Source of the DNA: Gluconacetobacter johannae
GTDB lineage: Bacteria; Pseudomonadota; Alphaproteobacteria; Acetobacterales; Acetobacteraceae
DNA: 64,000 nucleotides
Direction: 5' to 3'
NCBI RefSeq assembly: GCF_014174305.1
Contig: NZ_JABEQH010000017.1
Location: forward strand, 1-64,000
A program made the translations under genes and the position numbers. Shown here piece after piece: positions 18,911 to 26,866 of this stretch (position 1 is its first letter; each line of letters begins with the position of its first letter). The notes under the pieces are model-generated. The model was given only the letters and a program-made list of their open reading frames with translations, did no database searches and was not told the DNA's origin.

Positions 18911-19192
18911 TCACGGCATCCATTCTCCGTTCAATAGGTCCAGAACCTGGCCCGGATTATCCATCGACCGGACGATTTCCATCGTCCTGCGGCGGCCGGC
19001 CTGCGCGATGGCGTCAACGATGAAGGTCGCACTCTCGATCTCTGGGCCACCTTCACGGGACATGCTGATGGCGAAGCCTGCGCCACGCAGCATCAGGGCC
19101 ATGGCTTCCATGCCTTCCTCTTCATCGACCAAGGCATGATCTGCGATCGCTCTGCCGATGGCTTCAAGATCGACTTCGACGGTGATTTTCAT
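18911..19192 (-). CDS. Hypothetical phage protein, 93 aa
   Basis: Unrecognised. An acidic protein with alternating hydrophobic residues at the start ([21 protein letters not shown]), probably a small alpha/beta fold. It shares ATGA with the upstream gene's stop, so it belongs to the int-proximal coupled operon. Confidence 0.6.
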   Translation of the reverse strand: MKITVEVDLEAIGRAIADHALVDEEEGMEAMALMLRGAGFAISMSREGGPEIESATFIVDAIAQAGRRRTMEIVRSMDNPGQVLDLLNGEWMP

Positions 19193-19803
19193 GAGGCGAC
19201 CTTCTGTCGGGGATTAGCGACGTGGAGCATCAGCCAGCGATGGACTGCCTCCTTCCGGATAGCGAGGAAGGCCATGTTCAGATCGGCCTGGCTGATGCCA
19301 TCCACTGAAAAGGTTTCCCGGGCGATGCGCTCCATCTCGGCGAGTTCGTGCATGAACTCGGCGTCTGTCGCGCCGTTTCGGAACAGGTCGTCGGTTTGGG
19401 CCCAGCCGGGACCCCATTCTGGCTCCTGTTCGGGGATTTCCCGCCCATGATCCGCAGGCAGCAGATCACGCACGCTGTGGAGGAAACTCTCATCCGCAAG
19501 CGTTTCCGGCGCGGGCCTCGTCCAGTCTTTTACCGGCTTGTCGTAAGCGGCGCCGAGACGTGCGACGCATTGCCGCGCGCTGGTGATGTCCGTTGTCAGG
19601 GCCAGATACGCCCATGTGTCGTCCATGAAGACGACGCACGGGAAGAAAAGGGTCGGCGCGTTGATCTCGTCCAGCGCATCCTGGACCCACAGATACTTCA
19701 CCGCGCTCCAGTCGATGCGTTCGGGCAGTAGCGCCCTGCTCGGGGGTGCCATCCGGGCGCTGAAGACGTCATGCCGCATGGCGTCAGTATTCTTTCTGTT
19801 CAT
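19189..19803 (-). CDS. Hypothetical phage protein, 204 aa
   Basis: Unrecognised. Soluble, with Trp-rich central segments and an acidic helical C-terminal half (FMHELAEMERIARETF). Start and stop both overlap neighbours by 4 nt. It is part of the early minus-strand operon and probably not structural. Confidence 0.6.
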   Translation of the reverse strand: MNRKNTDAMRHDVFSARMAPPSRALLPERIDWSAVKYLWVQDALDEINAPTLFFPCVVFMDDTWAYLALTTDITSARQCVARLGAAYDKPVKDWTRPAPETLADESFLHSVRDLLPADHGREIPEQEPEWGPGWAQTDDLFRNGATDAEFMHELAEMERIARETFSVDGISQADLNMAFLAIRKEAVHRWLMLHVANPRQKVAS

Positions 19804-19988
19804 TGTCCCTGGCCTCCCCTCATCATGCGGCCGGTCGTGCCGCCCAGCACCTCGATCCAGAACCGTCGGCAGGTGTTGCGCTGCTTGCCCAGCCGATCAC
19901 CGATCTGCTTCCAGGTGTGTCCGGCGCGGCGCATGCGGACTAGGATGCCGATCTCGCGCTGCGGCCATTCCTTGCGGGGGCGTCCCAT
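19800..19988 (-). CDS. Small homeodomain-like HTH protein, 62 aa
   Basis: The region WPQREIGILVRMRRAGHTWKQIGDRLGKQRNTCRRFW looks like a helix-turn-helix of the GcrA/homeodomain-like kind. The start at 19988 was chosen because it touches the stop of the preceding gene. Probably a phage regulator; the target is unknown. Confidence 0.6.
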   Translation of the reverse strand: MGRPRKEWPQREIGILVRMRRAGHTWKQIGDRLGKQRNTCRRFWIEVLGGTTGRMMRGGQGQ

Positions 19989-20260
19989 TACGCCGCCCCC
20001 GCCTGCTGGTGCACAATCCTGTCCTGCCGGAGCGCAAGGCGGTGGAAGATCGCGCCACCCTCGAACTCCATGGCGAACAGGCGACAGATCGGCGGCGGAT
20101 AGTCGAGGGCATCCCACAGGGCGCACAGGTCGGTCAGTTCCGCCCGGAACTGCTTCAGGAACTCGGCGTCCGGCGCGGTAGCCATGACCTCGGCCAGGCG
20201 AACGCCCTGGCCACGCGGCGTGAGGCCGGCCTGCCATGCGGCAGCGAGTTCGGCACTCAT
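19988..20260 (-). CDS. Hypothetical phage protein, 90 aa
   Basis: Unrecognised. Mixed alpha-helical composition, no signal peptide. ATG 20260 overlaps the upstream stop as ATGA (GTG 20269 is also in frame). Part of the coupled early operon. Confidence 0.55.
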   Translation of the reverse strand: MSAELAAAWQAGLTPRGQGVRLAEVMATAPDAEFLKQFRAELTDLCALWDALDYPPPICRLFAMEFEGGAIFHRLALRQDRIVHQQAGAA

Positions 20261-21105
20261 ACCGCGCACTCCTGATCGTCCTGCTCCTTTACGCCCAAGA
20301 CATCGCGGACGAGCGCGAAGACCATGTTGTCATCCGGCGAAGCGTGGTAGAGGAACTTCCCGTTCTTGACCATTTCGCAGCCGATCGCGCGAACGCGCGC
20401 CATGTGCCCCTCTGGCGTGCTGGCCTTCAGTTCACACATCTGCTCGACCAAGCGGTAGAACTCGTCCTTCATTTCGCCCGGAATATCGCCGCCCGGATTG
20501 ACCACATCCATTGCCAATTCCTGCGCGATGATCCGATCGCAAAGCTCGATCAATTTGGCGTCGAGCGACGGCCGAAGATCCGGTTGCGTATCCCGCACCA
20601 GATCGCGAAGGATCGCGCTGCGGATGGTCACATCCGAGAACTTGTCGTCACCATCATCTTCAAAGAAATGGTCAGCGAAGAGGCGCAGCGATTTGGCTCG
20701 CGCGACGTGACCTTCGAGCGTTGTCGCATGCAGACGCACAAGGCACGCCCTGAGCCTGTCGTGTTCGTCATCTATCCCGCCTGGGGCCTTGCATACGTTT
20801 TCGGCTCGTTCCCATTCTTCCTGCGTCTCGACATCCTTCCATGCCGCTTGGTATCGGCACTCGATCGCGTCGAACTGGCGGCAGGCGTCGAGCAGTTCTG
20901 CGTCCGGATGCATCTGATCCCCGCCTTTGGCCACTGCATATTTCTCGGAATCTGAAACCTGCAGGCGCTCCGAGTCCGTGTTGGATAGCCACCAGTCGTT
21001 ACCCAGCAAGGAGTCGACCAAAGCATTGGAGGGAGCCTGTCCCTGACGTTGCAGTTGTAGAATGACCTGACGGCGCACTACGCTATTCAAGGTCTTCTGG
21101 TCCAC
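20257..21105 (-). CDS. Hypothetical phage protein, 282 aa
   Basis: Unrecognised family. It has two related regions: LHATTLEGHVARAKSLRLFADHFFED (about residues 124-149) and MCELKASTPEGHMARVRAIGCEM (about 222-244), suggesting an internal duplication. Soluble and acidic. Overlaps the upstream gene by 19 nt and the downstream gene by 4 nt. Confidence 0.6.
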   Translation of the reverse strand: MDQKTLNSVVRRQVILQLQRQGQAPSNALVDSLLGNDWWLSNTDSERLQVSDSEKYAVAKGGDQMHPDAELLDACRQFDAIECRYQAAWKDVETQEEWERAENVCKAPGGIDDEHDRLRACLVRLHATTLEGHVARAKSLRLFADHFFEDDGDDKFSDVTIRSAILRDLVRDTQPDLRPSLDAKLIELCDRIIAQELAMDVVNPGGDIPGEMKDEFYRLVEQMCELKASTPEGHMARVRAIGCEMVKNGKFLYHASPDDNMVFALVRDVLGVKEQDDQECAV

Positions 21106-21713
21106 TCGGCGAAGCTCTTCGTGGAGATGGATGTATCCCCATAAACGGGACCATGGACTGTCAGGCCGCCATCCTTCAGGGCCTGGAAGACGAACCCTGC
21201 GCGGAGCGCCCGGCGCAACCAGAACTTGGCGAAGACACCCAGTTTCAGAATTGGCTCATCAAAGCCGACCAAAAGGTAATTTCCGCCCTGGCTCGCCAGG
21301 TCTACGTGAGAAAATGCCGAGATCGCCAGAATGATGCGCTCGATCTCACGGACGACAGGCAGCGTCCGGACAACATCGGCGCCATCGCTCTCGACGATAT
21401 TGAACAGATCCATGTTCACAGACATCAGCGCAGAGACAGCATCAGCCACAGAACGGACTGGCGCACCTTCAATCTTCATCCAGACATCGTCTATGCTATT
21501 TTCGAGCTTTCGTATTTCCTCGTAGGAGACGTCACCGCGCTCCGAAGAGCAATCCAGCGCGCAGCATTCGGCATCGAGGCGGGCAAGCGTTCTGCCCAAA
21601 TCGCCAGCCGTCGGCGCTTCGTCCGCGCCGATCGCCGCATCAATCTGATCTTCGACAATGACGGGCGCAGCCGTCTTCTGGGCGCACTTCGGGCGCGACT
21701 TGACCTTGACCAT
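21087..21713 (-). CDS. Hypothetical phage protein, 208 aa
   Basis: Unrecognised. A basic start (MVKVKSRPK), then an acidic helical body and a hydrophobic segment near residues 140-170 that is too polar to be a clear membrane helix. Overlaps the next gene by 19 nt. Confidence 0.55.
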   Translation of the reverse strand: MVKVKSRPKCAQKTAAPVIVEDQIDAAIGADEAPTAGDLGRTLARLDAECCALDCSSERGDVSYEEIRKLENSIDDVWMKIEGAPVRSVADAVSALMSVNMDLFNIVESDGADVVRTLPVVREIERIILAISAFSHVDLASQGGNYLLVGFDEPILKLGVFAKFWLRRALRAGFVFQALKDGGLTVHGPVYGDTSISTKSFAEWTRRP

Positions 21714-21750
21714 TTCTATGGTTCCTGGCTGGGCCTTGCGGCCTGTGAAT

Positions 21751-22293
21751 TCAGTGGATGGTGGAGCGCGTGCCGGCCGGCGAGCCGTCTTTGTTGCTGC
21801 CCGGATCGAAGAGCGTTCGCCCGGTCACCCGCGCCATCTGCCTGAGTTCGTGCTCCAATTCCGGCGGCATCTGCTGCTTGCCCTGATCGTGCAGCCAGGC
21901 GTTGGTCAGCCATGTGGCCCGGTCTTCCGGGTCACGCAGGGCGCCGGTCAGCAACCCGACTGCCTCCGCCAGCGCGTCGCGGTATTCACCGAACCCGCTG
22001 GAAATGAACGGCATGCCGATCGGCGCGGTGCTGAATAGGGTGTTCGCGAGCATGTTGTCGGCAATGACGACCTGACGCGTCGTTGCCGGGCAAATGACAC
22101 GCACGATCAAGGACGGTGCCGCCTGTATGGTATCCGCGATGATCGGCGCGCTGTCATCGGGATCGAAGCCTATGGCGGTAAGCAGGGCCTCGTGGTCATG
22201 CCACGGATACTGCCCCTCGTCGTGCGGCGTTTTGTAGAACCGCACGGGGTGGCCGTTGACCATCGCGGCATGAAGAAGTTTGGCGCGGTCCAT
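21751..22293 (-). CDS. Hypothetical phage protein, 180 aa
   Basis: Unrecognised. It begins MDRAKLLHAAMVNGHPVRFYKTPHDEGQYPWHDHEALLTAIG, which resembles the short 'host-nuclease/antirepressor-like' early proteins found beside KilA-N genes, but I cannot assign it. ATG 22293 overlaps the stop of the KilA-N gene (ATGA). Confidence 0.6.
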   Translation of the reverse strand: MDRAKLLHAAMVNGHPVRFYKTPHDEGQYPWHDHEALLTAIGFDPDDSAPIIADTIQAAPSLIVRVICPATTRQVVIADNMLANTLFSTAPIGMPFISSGFGEYRDALAEAVGLLTGALRDPEDRATWLTNAWLHDQGKQQMPPELEHELRQMARVTGRTLFDPGSNKDGSPAGTRSTIH

Positions 22294-23171
22294 CACAGCA
22301 GCCCTCCCAGCGGCACCAGATCGGTATCGGCCGCCAGCGCGACGGCGGCGTAGGGCGATGCCGCGCCGGCAAGGTGAGCCTTGATCAAGGGGATGATCGA
22401 CGGCTTCCACAGAAGCTCCTGCGAGAAGCCGGAAGCATTCTTGCGCGGGGAATCGACCACGCGCGCGTGCGGCTTCCCGAGATCGGTTGCCTCATAAGGG
22501 CAGCGCGAGCCCTTTCCGCCTTTGACCTGACAGGCCATCTCGATCAGCACCAGATTGATGCGCCGATTGCTCACGCCACCGATCGCCGCGGCGATGGCGG
22601 TGACATTCATCACCGGTTCCTGGTCCGGCGTTTCCATGCGGACCGGCCCCGCTTCCTCGAACAGATTGATGCCCGTCTTCACCCTCGCGCGGTCGTTCGC
22701 GGAGATGAGCGCCGCATTCCGGTCGAGGCCGCGCATCTCGTTGACACGGGTGTAAAGCTCGATCAGCCCAAGCGTCTGGCGGCGCGGGCCGATCAGCGCC
22801 GGTGCACGAGGGGTCTTGGGCTTGGGTGTCGGGTCTTCGCCCCGCACCAGGGCGTCGAATGCCCGGATGACGGTCAGGTGGAACGCCGGGCTGATCCACA
22901 TGGCGTAGGCATAGATCAGTTCCTTGACGGCGTAGGTTCCGTTGTTCTTGCCGTCGTTTACCGTGCTGATCGGGGCATGTGCATTTTCGCAGATGCCCTC
23001 CTTTTCAAGCTCCGCCACCAGCTTCTTGGCGGCGTCCGTGCGGAACCACTGAGAAGGTGCGTCCTTGCTCAGTCCGCCGGCCGCGCGGTGGCAATCATTC
23101 AGGCAGTAACGGCCTTCGGCATCCTGCCGAACCGAGGTGGAAACAATAGTTAGCGATGTGCTATGGCTCAT
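22293..23171 (-). CDS. KilA-N domain phage protein (antirepressor-like)
   Basis: The 292-residue product has a KilA-N DNA-binding domain at about residues 15-110 (GRYCLNDCHRAAGGLSKDAPSQWFRTDAAKKLV...TYAVKELIYAYAMWISPAFHLTVIRAFDAL). A helical linker and a C-terminal domain follow. KilA-N proteins bind phage or host DNA and often act as antirepressors. GGAAGGA eight bases before ATG 23171 supports this start. It is the first of the coupled early genes running leftward. Confidence 0.82.
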   Translation of the reverse strand: MSHSTSLTIVSTSVRQDAEGRYCLNDCHRAAGGLSKDAPSQWFRTDAAKKLVAELEKEGICENAHAPISTVNDGKNNGTYAVKELIYAYAMWISPAFHLTVIRAFDALVRGEDPTPKPKTPRAPALIGPRRQTLGLIELYTRVNEMRGLDRNAALISANDRARVKTGINLFEEAGPVRMETPDQEPVMNVTAIAAAIGGVSNRRINLVLIEMACQVKGGKGSRCPYEATDLGKPHARVVDSPRKNASGFSQELLWKPSIIPLIKAHLAGAASPYAAVALAADTDLVPLGGLL

Positions 23172-23190
23172 CTGTGATGTCCTTCCGTGG

Positions 23191-23361
23191 TCATTGCTGA
23201 GAGGCATCGGGGCTGCTTTCCAGGGCCGGACCCGATGCCTTTTCTGTTTCGAGAAGAACTGCACAGAGCAGTTCGTTGATCTCGGCTGTTAGGCTACGCA
23301 CACTTGTCGCGGCCGATCGCTTGAGCGCTTCATAAACATCCGGCCTAAGCCGCAATGTCAT
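23191..23361 (-). CDS. Arc-like ribbon-helix-helix regulator, 56 aa
   Basis: MTLRLRPDVYEALKRSAATSVRSLTAEINELL is a standard ribbon-helix-helix fold: beta strand, then two helices. ATG 23361 follows AGGGAG. It diverges from a second RHH gene (23484) across a palindromic intergenic region, so the two probably control each other. First gene of the leftward operon. Confidence 0.75.
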   Translation of the reverse strand: MTLRLRPDVYEALKRSAATSVRSLTAEINELLCAVLLETEKASGPALESSPDASQQ

Positions 23362-23407
23362 CCGAGGACACTCCCTGAATGGTGTGGTGATTTGCACCTC
23401 CTTTGCC

Positions 23408-23475
23408 GATGGCACATCACATATGCCATAGCACAATTTATGTGCAATAGAAAAAAGCACACAAGATGTGCCATC
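23408..23475. promoter_or_regulatory. Operator region between two divergent RHH genes
   Basis: GATGGCACATC at 23408-23418 and GATGTGCCATC at 23465-23475 are perfect inverse copies 46 bp apart. Between them lies GCACA-ATTTA-TGTGC (23431-23445). The region is AT-richer than its flanks and both genes start within 50 bp. It is the likely binding site of one or both RHH proteins. Confidence 0.6.
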
Positions 23476-23483
23476 ATGATTCC

Positions 23484-23828
23484 ATGAGTGACGATGACCG
23501 CTACCGCCGCTTCAACCTACGTATCCCGAAGGATCTCTTTGAGAGACTCCAGAAGGAGGCTGATGCGCGATCACATTCTATGAATGCTGAGATAGTGCAG
23601 AGGCTGCGACGGTCCATTGAGCACGATGATTTTCAAAGAGAGCACTGGGAAGATCAGAAGAAAATCTTCGAAGAGCAAGAAGAAAAAATGCATGACGATT
23701 TGGTCGCTGCTGACAATTACTATAACAGGCAGATGGAACTAGATGTCCTTTCGCAAGGGCTTACTGACGAAGACATTCTCGATATGCTTCGTCAGAGGAT
23801 GATTAAGACGACAAAGCGACGCGGATAG
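23484..23828 (+). CDS. Arc-like RHH protein with coiled-coil tail, 114 aa
   Basis: FNLRIPKDLFERLQKEADARSHSMNAEIVQRLRRSIE (residues 10-46) is an Arc-family RHH domain. A charged coiled coil with EDQKKIFEEQEEKMHDDL follows, then an acidic C-terminus. It is the only plus-strand gene in this stretch and its end overlaps the convergent gene at 23739 by 90 nt. Lower GC than its neighbours. Likely a repressor acting on the operator beside it. Confidence 0.75.
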   Translation: MSDDDRYRRFNLRIPKDLFERLQKEADARSHSMNAEIVQRLRRSIEHDDFQREHWEDQKKIFEEQEEKMHDDLVAADNYYNRQMELDVLSQGLTDEDILDMLRQRMIKTTKRRG

Positions 23829-24026
23829 GGGGCTTGTCATCAGGCCGCTATTTTCGGAGCGACGCACCACCGTGGCGCGTTGACCCATATGGCCCGGTTC
23901 TGCTTCCCAGCGCTTGGTGAGCTTGCGGATATCGCGCGGGCGATCAAAACCCAGCCGGGTCGCCAAGTCCGTATCCAAGATGCGGGGTTCACCCTCGACC
24001 ATGCAGGGCGCGATTACCTTGGTCAT
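23739..24026 (-). CDS. Rha/antirepressor-N-like phage protein, possibly truncated
   Basis: The start (MTKVIAPCMVEGEPRILDTDLATRLGFDRPRDIRKL) is like the N-terminal region shared by several phage antirepressor and Rha-type proteins. After about residue 55 the sequence loses family character and overlaps the convergent RHH gene, so the C-terminus may be a frameshifted or cut remnant. ATGA couples it to the 46-aa gene. Confidence 0.5.
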   Translation of the reverse strand: MTKVIAPCMVEGEPRILDTDLATRLGFDRPRDIRKLTKRWEAEPGHMGQRATVVRRSENSGLMTSPLSASLCRLNHPLTKHIENVFVSKPLRKDI

Positions 24027-24163
24027 CGCACAGCCCCCAGCACATAGAGGGTGGTGACGAACACCGACGCGCCGACGAGCAGCATCGCGCGGAGCGTGGG
24101 CACGGCGCGCGCCAGGTCGTTTGCCCCCGCGCCCGGCGGCATGATATAGAAGCGGCTACCCAT
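24023..24163 (-). CDS. 46-aa single-pass membrane peptide
   Basis: A short frame between two coupled genes: its ATG overlaps the RHH stop (ATGGGTAG) and its TGA overlaps the next ATG. The C-terminal half is one hydrophobic helix (MLLVGASVFVTTLYVLGAV). Tight packing on both sides argues that it is translated. Function unknown. Confidence 0.55.
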   Translation of the reverse strand: MGSRFYIMPPGAGANDLARAVPTLRAMLLVGASVFVTTLYVLGAVR

Positions 24164-24392
24164 TGGCGGGCTCTCCAGCTTGCGGATTGGTGATACGGGC
24201 AGCAGCGAGGGGAAGCTTGCCGGCGTTCCTCGCTGCTGTTTCCTGTTCGCGGGCCTCTTCGAGAAGGTCCGTAATGTGCGCGTTCAGGCTGCGCACACGA
24301 CCTGCGGCCCTGGCTTCGAGCCATTCGCGCAGGTCAGGAGGGATGCGGAGATAGACCCGCGACGCCTCCGGCATTCGATATCGATCCGACAT
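24156..24392 (-). CDS. Arc-like RHH regulator, 78 aa
   Basis: RVYLRIPPDLREWLEARAAGRVRSLNAHITDLLEEA (residues 11-46) is a ribbon-helix-helix domain. ATG 24392 was chosen because it gives the usual short N-terminal arm. It heads a three-gene coupled unit. This is the third RHH protein in 1.2 kb. Confidence 0.7.
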   Translation of the reverse strand: MSDRYRMPEASRVYLRIPPDLREWLEARAAGRVRSLNAHITDLLEEAREQETAARNAGKLPLAAARITNPQAGEPANG

Positions 24393-24517
24393 CTTGGCCC
24401 CATGGCAATTGAAACTGGTCAGCCATGCCAGCGGAGGCCCGCGTCCTGAGACGAAAAACCCCACCAGCGGTGGCTGATAGGGCGATCATTTACCGGATAC
24501 CTGATTCGTGTCAAACT

Positions 24518-24550
24518 AAAAAACCGGTAACCGGTCTATTCCGGTTTTTT
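24518..24550 (-). terminator. Bidirectional terminator-like hairpin at repressor 3' end
   Basis: AAAAAACCGG and CCGGTTTTTT form a perfect 10-bp inverted repeat around a 13-base centre that itself contains CCGGT. It overlaps the last codons of the repressor and would give a U-tract in either direction. The CCGG cores also match the repressor operators at 25206, so it could bind repressor too. Confidence 0.6.
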
Positions 24551-25159
24551 CTCCAACTTCGCCTCCTCTATCAACTCCTGTCGTACGCGCCGTCTCAGCT
24601 CATCCTCTTTCTGCTTCGCCTCAATGTGATAGGAGACTTGCTCCTCGATCGCCTCGTCTACTCGCAACTCAAAGCCAGCATTAGAAGTTCTCGAATAAAA
24701 ACCAACTAGGCGAAACCAAATGGTGATGGCATCAATAGAAAAATCAGATAAAGAAATTTCTATATTATTTCTTTTGTATTCGTCTTCCATTCTTTTGGCG
24801 AAGATATCGAATTGATCTCTTCTACTTAAATCGTCAAATCTGTCGTGAAAATCTGGCTTAAATATGCGAGCATCACGCTCGCTAGCAAGGGGAGCGGGGG
24901 CCCTCAGGTACGGGCGTATTTCATCGCCCAAAGCCTTGACTAGGCGCTGCGCGATGCGGCCGCTCGGCCGCGTTTTTCCCCTTTCCCAATCCGTAATCGT
25001 AGATTGAGAGACGCGGAGAGCATCAGCAAGCTGCTGTTGGGTCCAACCCATGCGCTTGCGGATAGCCGCAATAGCTTCCCCCACTCCCGCCGCATCCTCA
25101 CCTGCGCGCAGGGGGCGAGTATAAAGGTAATCATCCTCAGGCTTACGCTCACGTTTCAT
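24536..25159 (-). CDS. CI-like XRE-family prophage repressor
   Basis: The 207-residue product has an HTH_XRE domain at about residues 28-85 (IRKRMGWTQQQLADALRVSQSTITDWERGKTRPSG). A charged C-terminal half without a LexA-type S24 protease motif follows. So it is not obviously cleaved after RecA activation, and induction may go through an antirepressor. It diverges from cro over a 62-bp operator. No ribosome binding site precedes ATG 25159; the promoter placement suggests a leaderless mRNA. Confidence 0.85.
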   Translation of the reverse strand: MKRERKPEDDYLYTRPLRAGEDAAGVGEAIAAIRKRMGWTQQQLADALRVSQSTITDWERGKTRPSGRIAQRLVKALGDEIRPYLRAPAPLASERDARIFKPDFHDRFDDLSRRDQFDIFAKRMEDEYKRNNIEISLSDFSIDAITIWFRLVGFYSRTSNAGFELRVDEAIEEQVSYHIEAKQKEDELRRRVRQELIEEAKLEKKPE

Positions 25160-25221
25160 GGCCGAAGTCTAACCGCCAAAATCGGTTGACGCCAACCGGA
25201 TAAAACCGGTAATACCGGAAT
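25160..25221. promoter_or_regulatory. cI/cro switch: back-to-back promoters and CCGGTA operators
   Basis: Rightward: TTGACG 25186-25191, 18 bp, TAATAC 25210-25215, then ATG 25222. Leftward (minus strand): TTGGCG 25195-25190, 17 bp, TTAGAC 25172-25167, then ATG 25159. The -35 boxes overlap. The palindrome CCGGTA-A-TACCGG (25206-25218) covers the rightward -10, and related sites lie at 25196 and 25234. In each direction the expected +1 falls on the start codon. Confidence 0.65.
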
Positions 25222-25461
25222 ATGTCTCACGATCCGGTAATTTCCGTTATCGCGCTTTTCGGTGGTCAAACTGACTTGGCGCGCCACCTCAGCACATCCC
25301 AAGGCACCGTGTGGGGCTGGACCCAAACGGGCCGCGTCCCCTCCAAGCGCATCCCCCAGATCATCGAGGCCGCCCGCCGTCTGGACCCACCGGTCTATCT
25401 GACCCCCAACGACTTCTTCCCGCCGACCGATGCCGTGGCAATGCCGGAGCCGCGCCCATGA
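25222..25461 (+). CDS. Cro-like (YdaS-type) regulator
   Basis: The 79-residue product has a YdaS/Cro-type HTH (VIALFGGQTDLARHLSTSQGTVWGWTQTGRVPSKRIPQIIEAA, residues 10-51). It starts four bases after a perfect operator palindrome and has no Shine-Dalgarno sequence. Position opposite the CI-like gene identifies it as the lytic-side regulator. Coupled to the next gene by ATGA. Confidence 0.82.
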   Translation: MSHDPVISVIALFGGQTDLARHLSTSQGTVWGWTQTGRVPSKRIPQIIEAARRLDPPVYLTPNDFFPPTDAVAMPEPRP

Positions 25462-25619
25462 CCCATGGCTGGTTCATCGGCTTCGTCTGCGACTACGGCG
25501 CTCTGTCCCTGGGTTTGCATGTGCCACGCGCTTTCGAATGGGTCCTGCGGCTCCTGACCAGACGCCGCCGCCTTTTCACGGTCACGATCCATGTCAACAA
25601 GATGTCGAAGGTAGGGTGA
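25458..25619 (+). CDS. Small hypothetical phage protein, 53 aa
   Basis: Follows cro with an ATGA overlap. The first 35 residues are fairly hydrophobic (WFIGFVCDYGALSLGLHV) and are followed by RRRR, so weak membrane association is possible. Its stop forms TGATG with the next start. Confidence 0.5.
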   Translation: MTHGWFIGFVCDYGALSLGLHVPRAFEWVLRLLTRRRRLFTVTIHVNKMSKVG

Positions 25620-26056
25620 TGAACGAAATCTGCATTCCTCTCGAAGCTTGGAAGATCGCGCGCGAGATCACGCCTGAGTTGCAGGACTACCAATCGACGC
25701 TCGAAGCCACCGTTAAGATGGCTTCGGCAGTTTCATGCTTCCTGTCGACCGGTTCAGTCGGAGAGTTGGTGGACTGTCTGAGCAGCATCCGTGAAAAGAG
25801 ACACGAGGTACGCGCGGTCGGCGACGGGAGCCCCTTCAGATCGACCTCTTCCGGAGTGGAACACTCCGTCGCTTGCCCTGTTTTCGCTGCGAGCAATCGA
25901 CATCGCGATTTGCCAGATAAGTGCTGCTTTTGTGCCGGGGACTTCAGTTGCCATACCAGTTCATCCTCTGTGTTGGCAGATGGTGAAAGCGCGGGGGAGC
26001 TTCCGACTCCTCCGCGCACCCCGAGTGTCACCGAGAATGACCGATGCAGGCAATGA
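25619..26056 (+). CDS. Hypothetical early phage protein, 145 aa
   Basis: The start is coupled to the preceding gene (TGATG). The first 65 residues look like a regular helical protein. The second half is Ser- and Cys-rich (DKCCFCAGDFSC near residues 101-112), which may be a metal site or mis-framed sequence; other frames are also open here. The N-terminal half is better supported. Confidence 0.45.
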   Translation: MNEICIPLEAWKIAREITPELQDYQSTLEATVKMASAVSCFLSTGSVGELVDCLSSIREKRHEVRAVGDGSPFRSTSSGVEHSVACPVFAASNRHRDLPDKCCFCAGDFSCHTSSSSVLADGESAGELPTPPRTPSVTENDRCRQ

Positions 26057-26070
26057 TGCCGGCCGGCGCA

Positions 26071-26361
26071 TCAGCCATCCGCTTCCGTGACGGCTCCGGC
26101 CCGGCGCAGGGACGCGTTCAGGGCCTCGATCTGCCGCGCCATGGTCGGCGGCATGGGAACGGCCGGCATGACGCAGAGGGTCGGCGACAGGATCGCGCGG
26201 CTGAGGTTGGTGCTCAGCCGGGCAGCCGGGATGTATTCGTATACGCCGACGCGGGCCCGCATATGAGCGAGCCCGATCAGCGCGGCGTCGATGCGGTCGA
26301 GGACGGATTGTCCCGCCGCGTCGCCGTTCTGTTTTTCAGTTTTTTCCACGTCACCTCGCAT
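26071..26361 (-). CDS. Hypothetical small phage protein on the opposite strand, 96 aa
   Basis: Minus-strand frame inside a plus-strand operon. The body (VLDRIDAALIGLAHMRARVGVYEYIPAARLS) is protein-like and reads better than the plus frame opposite. Start 26361 has only a weak AGG. No family is recognised. Confidence 0.4.
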   Translation of the reverse strand: MRGDVEKTEKQNGDAAGQSVLDRIDAALIGLAHMRARVGVYEYIPAARLSTNLSRAILSPTLCVMPAVPMPPTMARQIEALNASLRRAGAVTEADG

Positions 26362-26417
26362 CCTGTCTGTGGCTCCGATGGTCTCGACAACCCGGAACTT
26401 GCAGCAGGATCTGTCCA

Positions 26418-26744
26418 ATGGCGTGGAGTACTGAGCCCAAGGGCGCGGAAATGACCGAAGCCGTCGTCGAAGAATTTTCGGACCTCGTATCGCAGACCGT
26501 CGAGAGCCGCCGCAAAGGTCGCGGCATCAAGGCTGCGATCCACGAGGCTGCGCGAGTTCTCGGCCTGACGGAACGTCGTGTCCGCGCCTGTCTCTATCGC
26601 GAAATCCGCAGTGTCACGGCGGCCGAATGGCTGAGCGTGCGCGCGCGTTTCGCGGCCCACCTGGAAGCTGAGGCGCGCCGTCTGGACGCCGAAGCCGATT
26701 TGATACGTGTCCGGCTGGATGCGCTCCGAAATGAGGCTGCATGA
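26418..26744 (+). CDS. Hypothetical helical phage protein, 108 aa
   Basis: Helical and charged, with a possible HTH (IHEAARVLGLTERRVRACLYRE, about residues 41-62) followed by an amphipathic C-terminal helix. Start 26418 or 26451. Coupled by ATGA to the 41-aa gene. Probably a DNA-binding early protein; low certainty. Confidence 0.55.
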   Translation: MAWSTEPKGAEMTEAVVEEFSDLVSQTVESRRKGRGIKAAIHEAARVLGLTERRVRACLYREIRSVTAAEWLSVRARFAAHLEAEARRLDAEADLIRVRLDALRNEAA

Positions 26745-26866
26745 TCTGGAAATGGTTCTGTTTGCGGATGCAAGAATGGTGGCAGGACGTCGAGCGTTCG
26801 GCCATCGAGAAGGCTGAACACGCCCGGGAACGCGCCCGCGTCTGGCGCAGGAGGGCGCGGCGATGA
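26741..26866 (+). CDS. 41-aa basic Trp/Arg-rich peptide
   Basis: A short frame whose ATG overlaps the upstream stop (ATGA) and whose TGA overlaps the rusA start (ATGA). N-terminus WKWFCLRMQEWWQD, then an Arg-rich helix. The overlaps at both ends favour real translation. Function unknown. Confidence 0.5.
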   Translation: MIWKWFCLRMQEWWQDVERSAIEKAEHARERARVWRRRARR

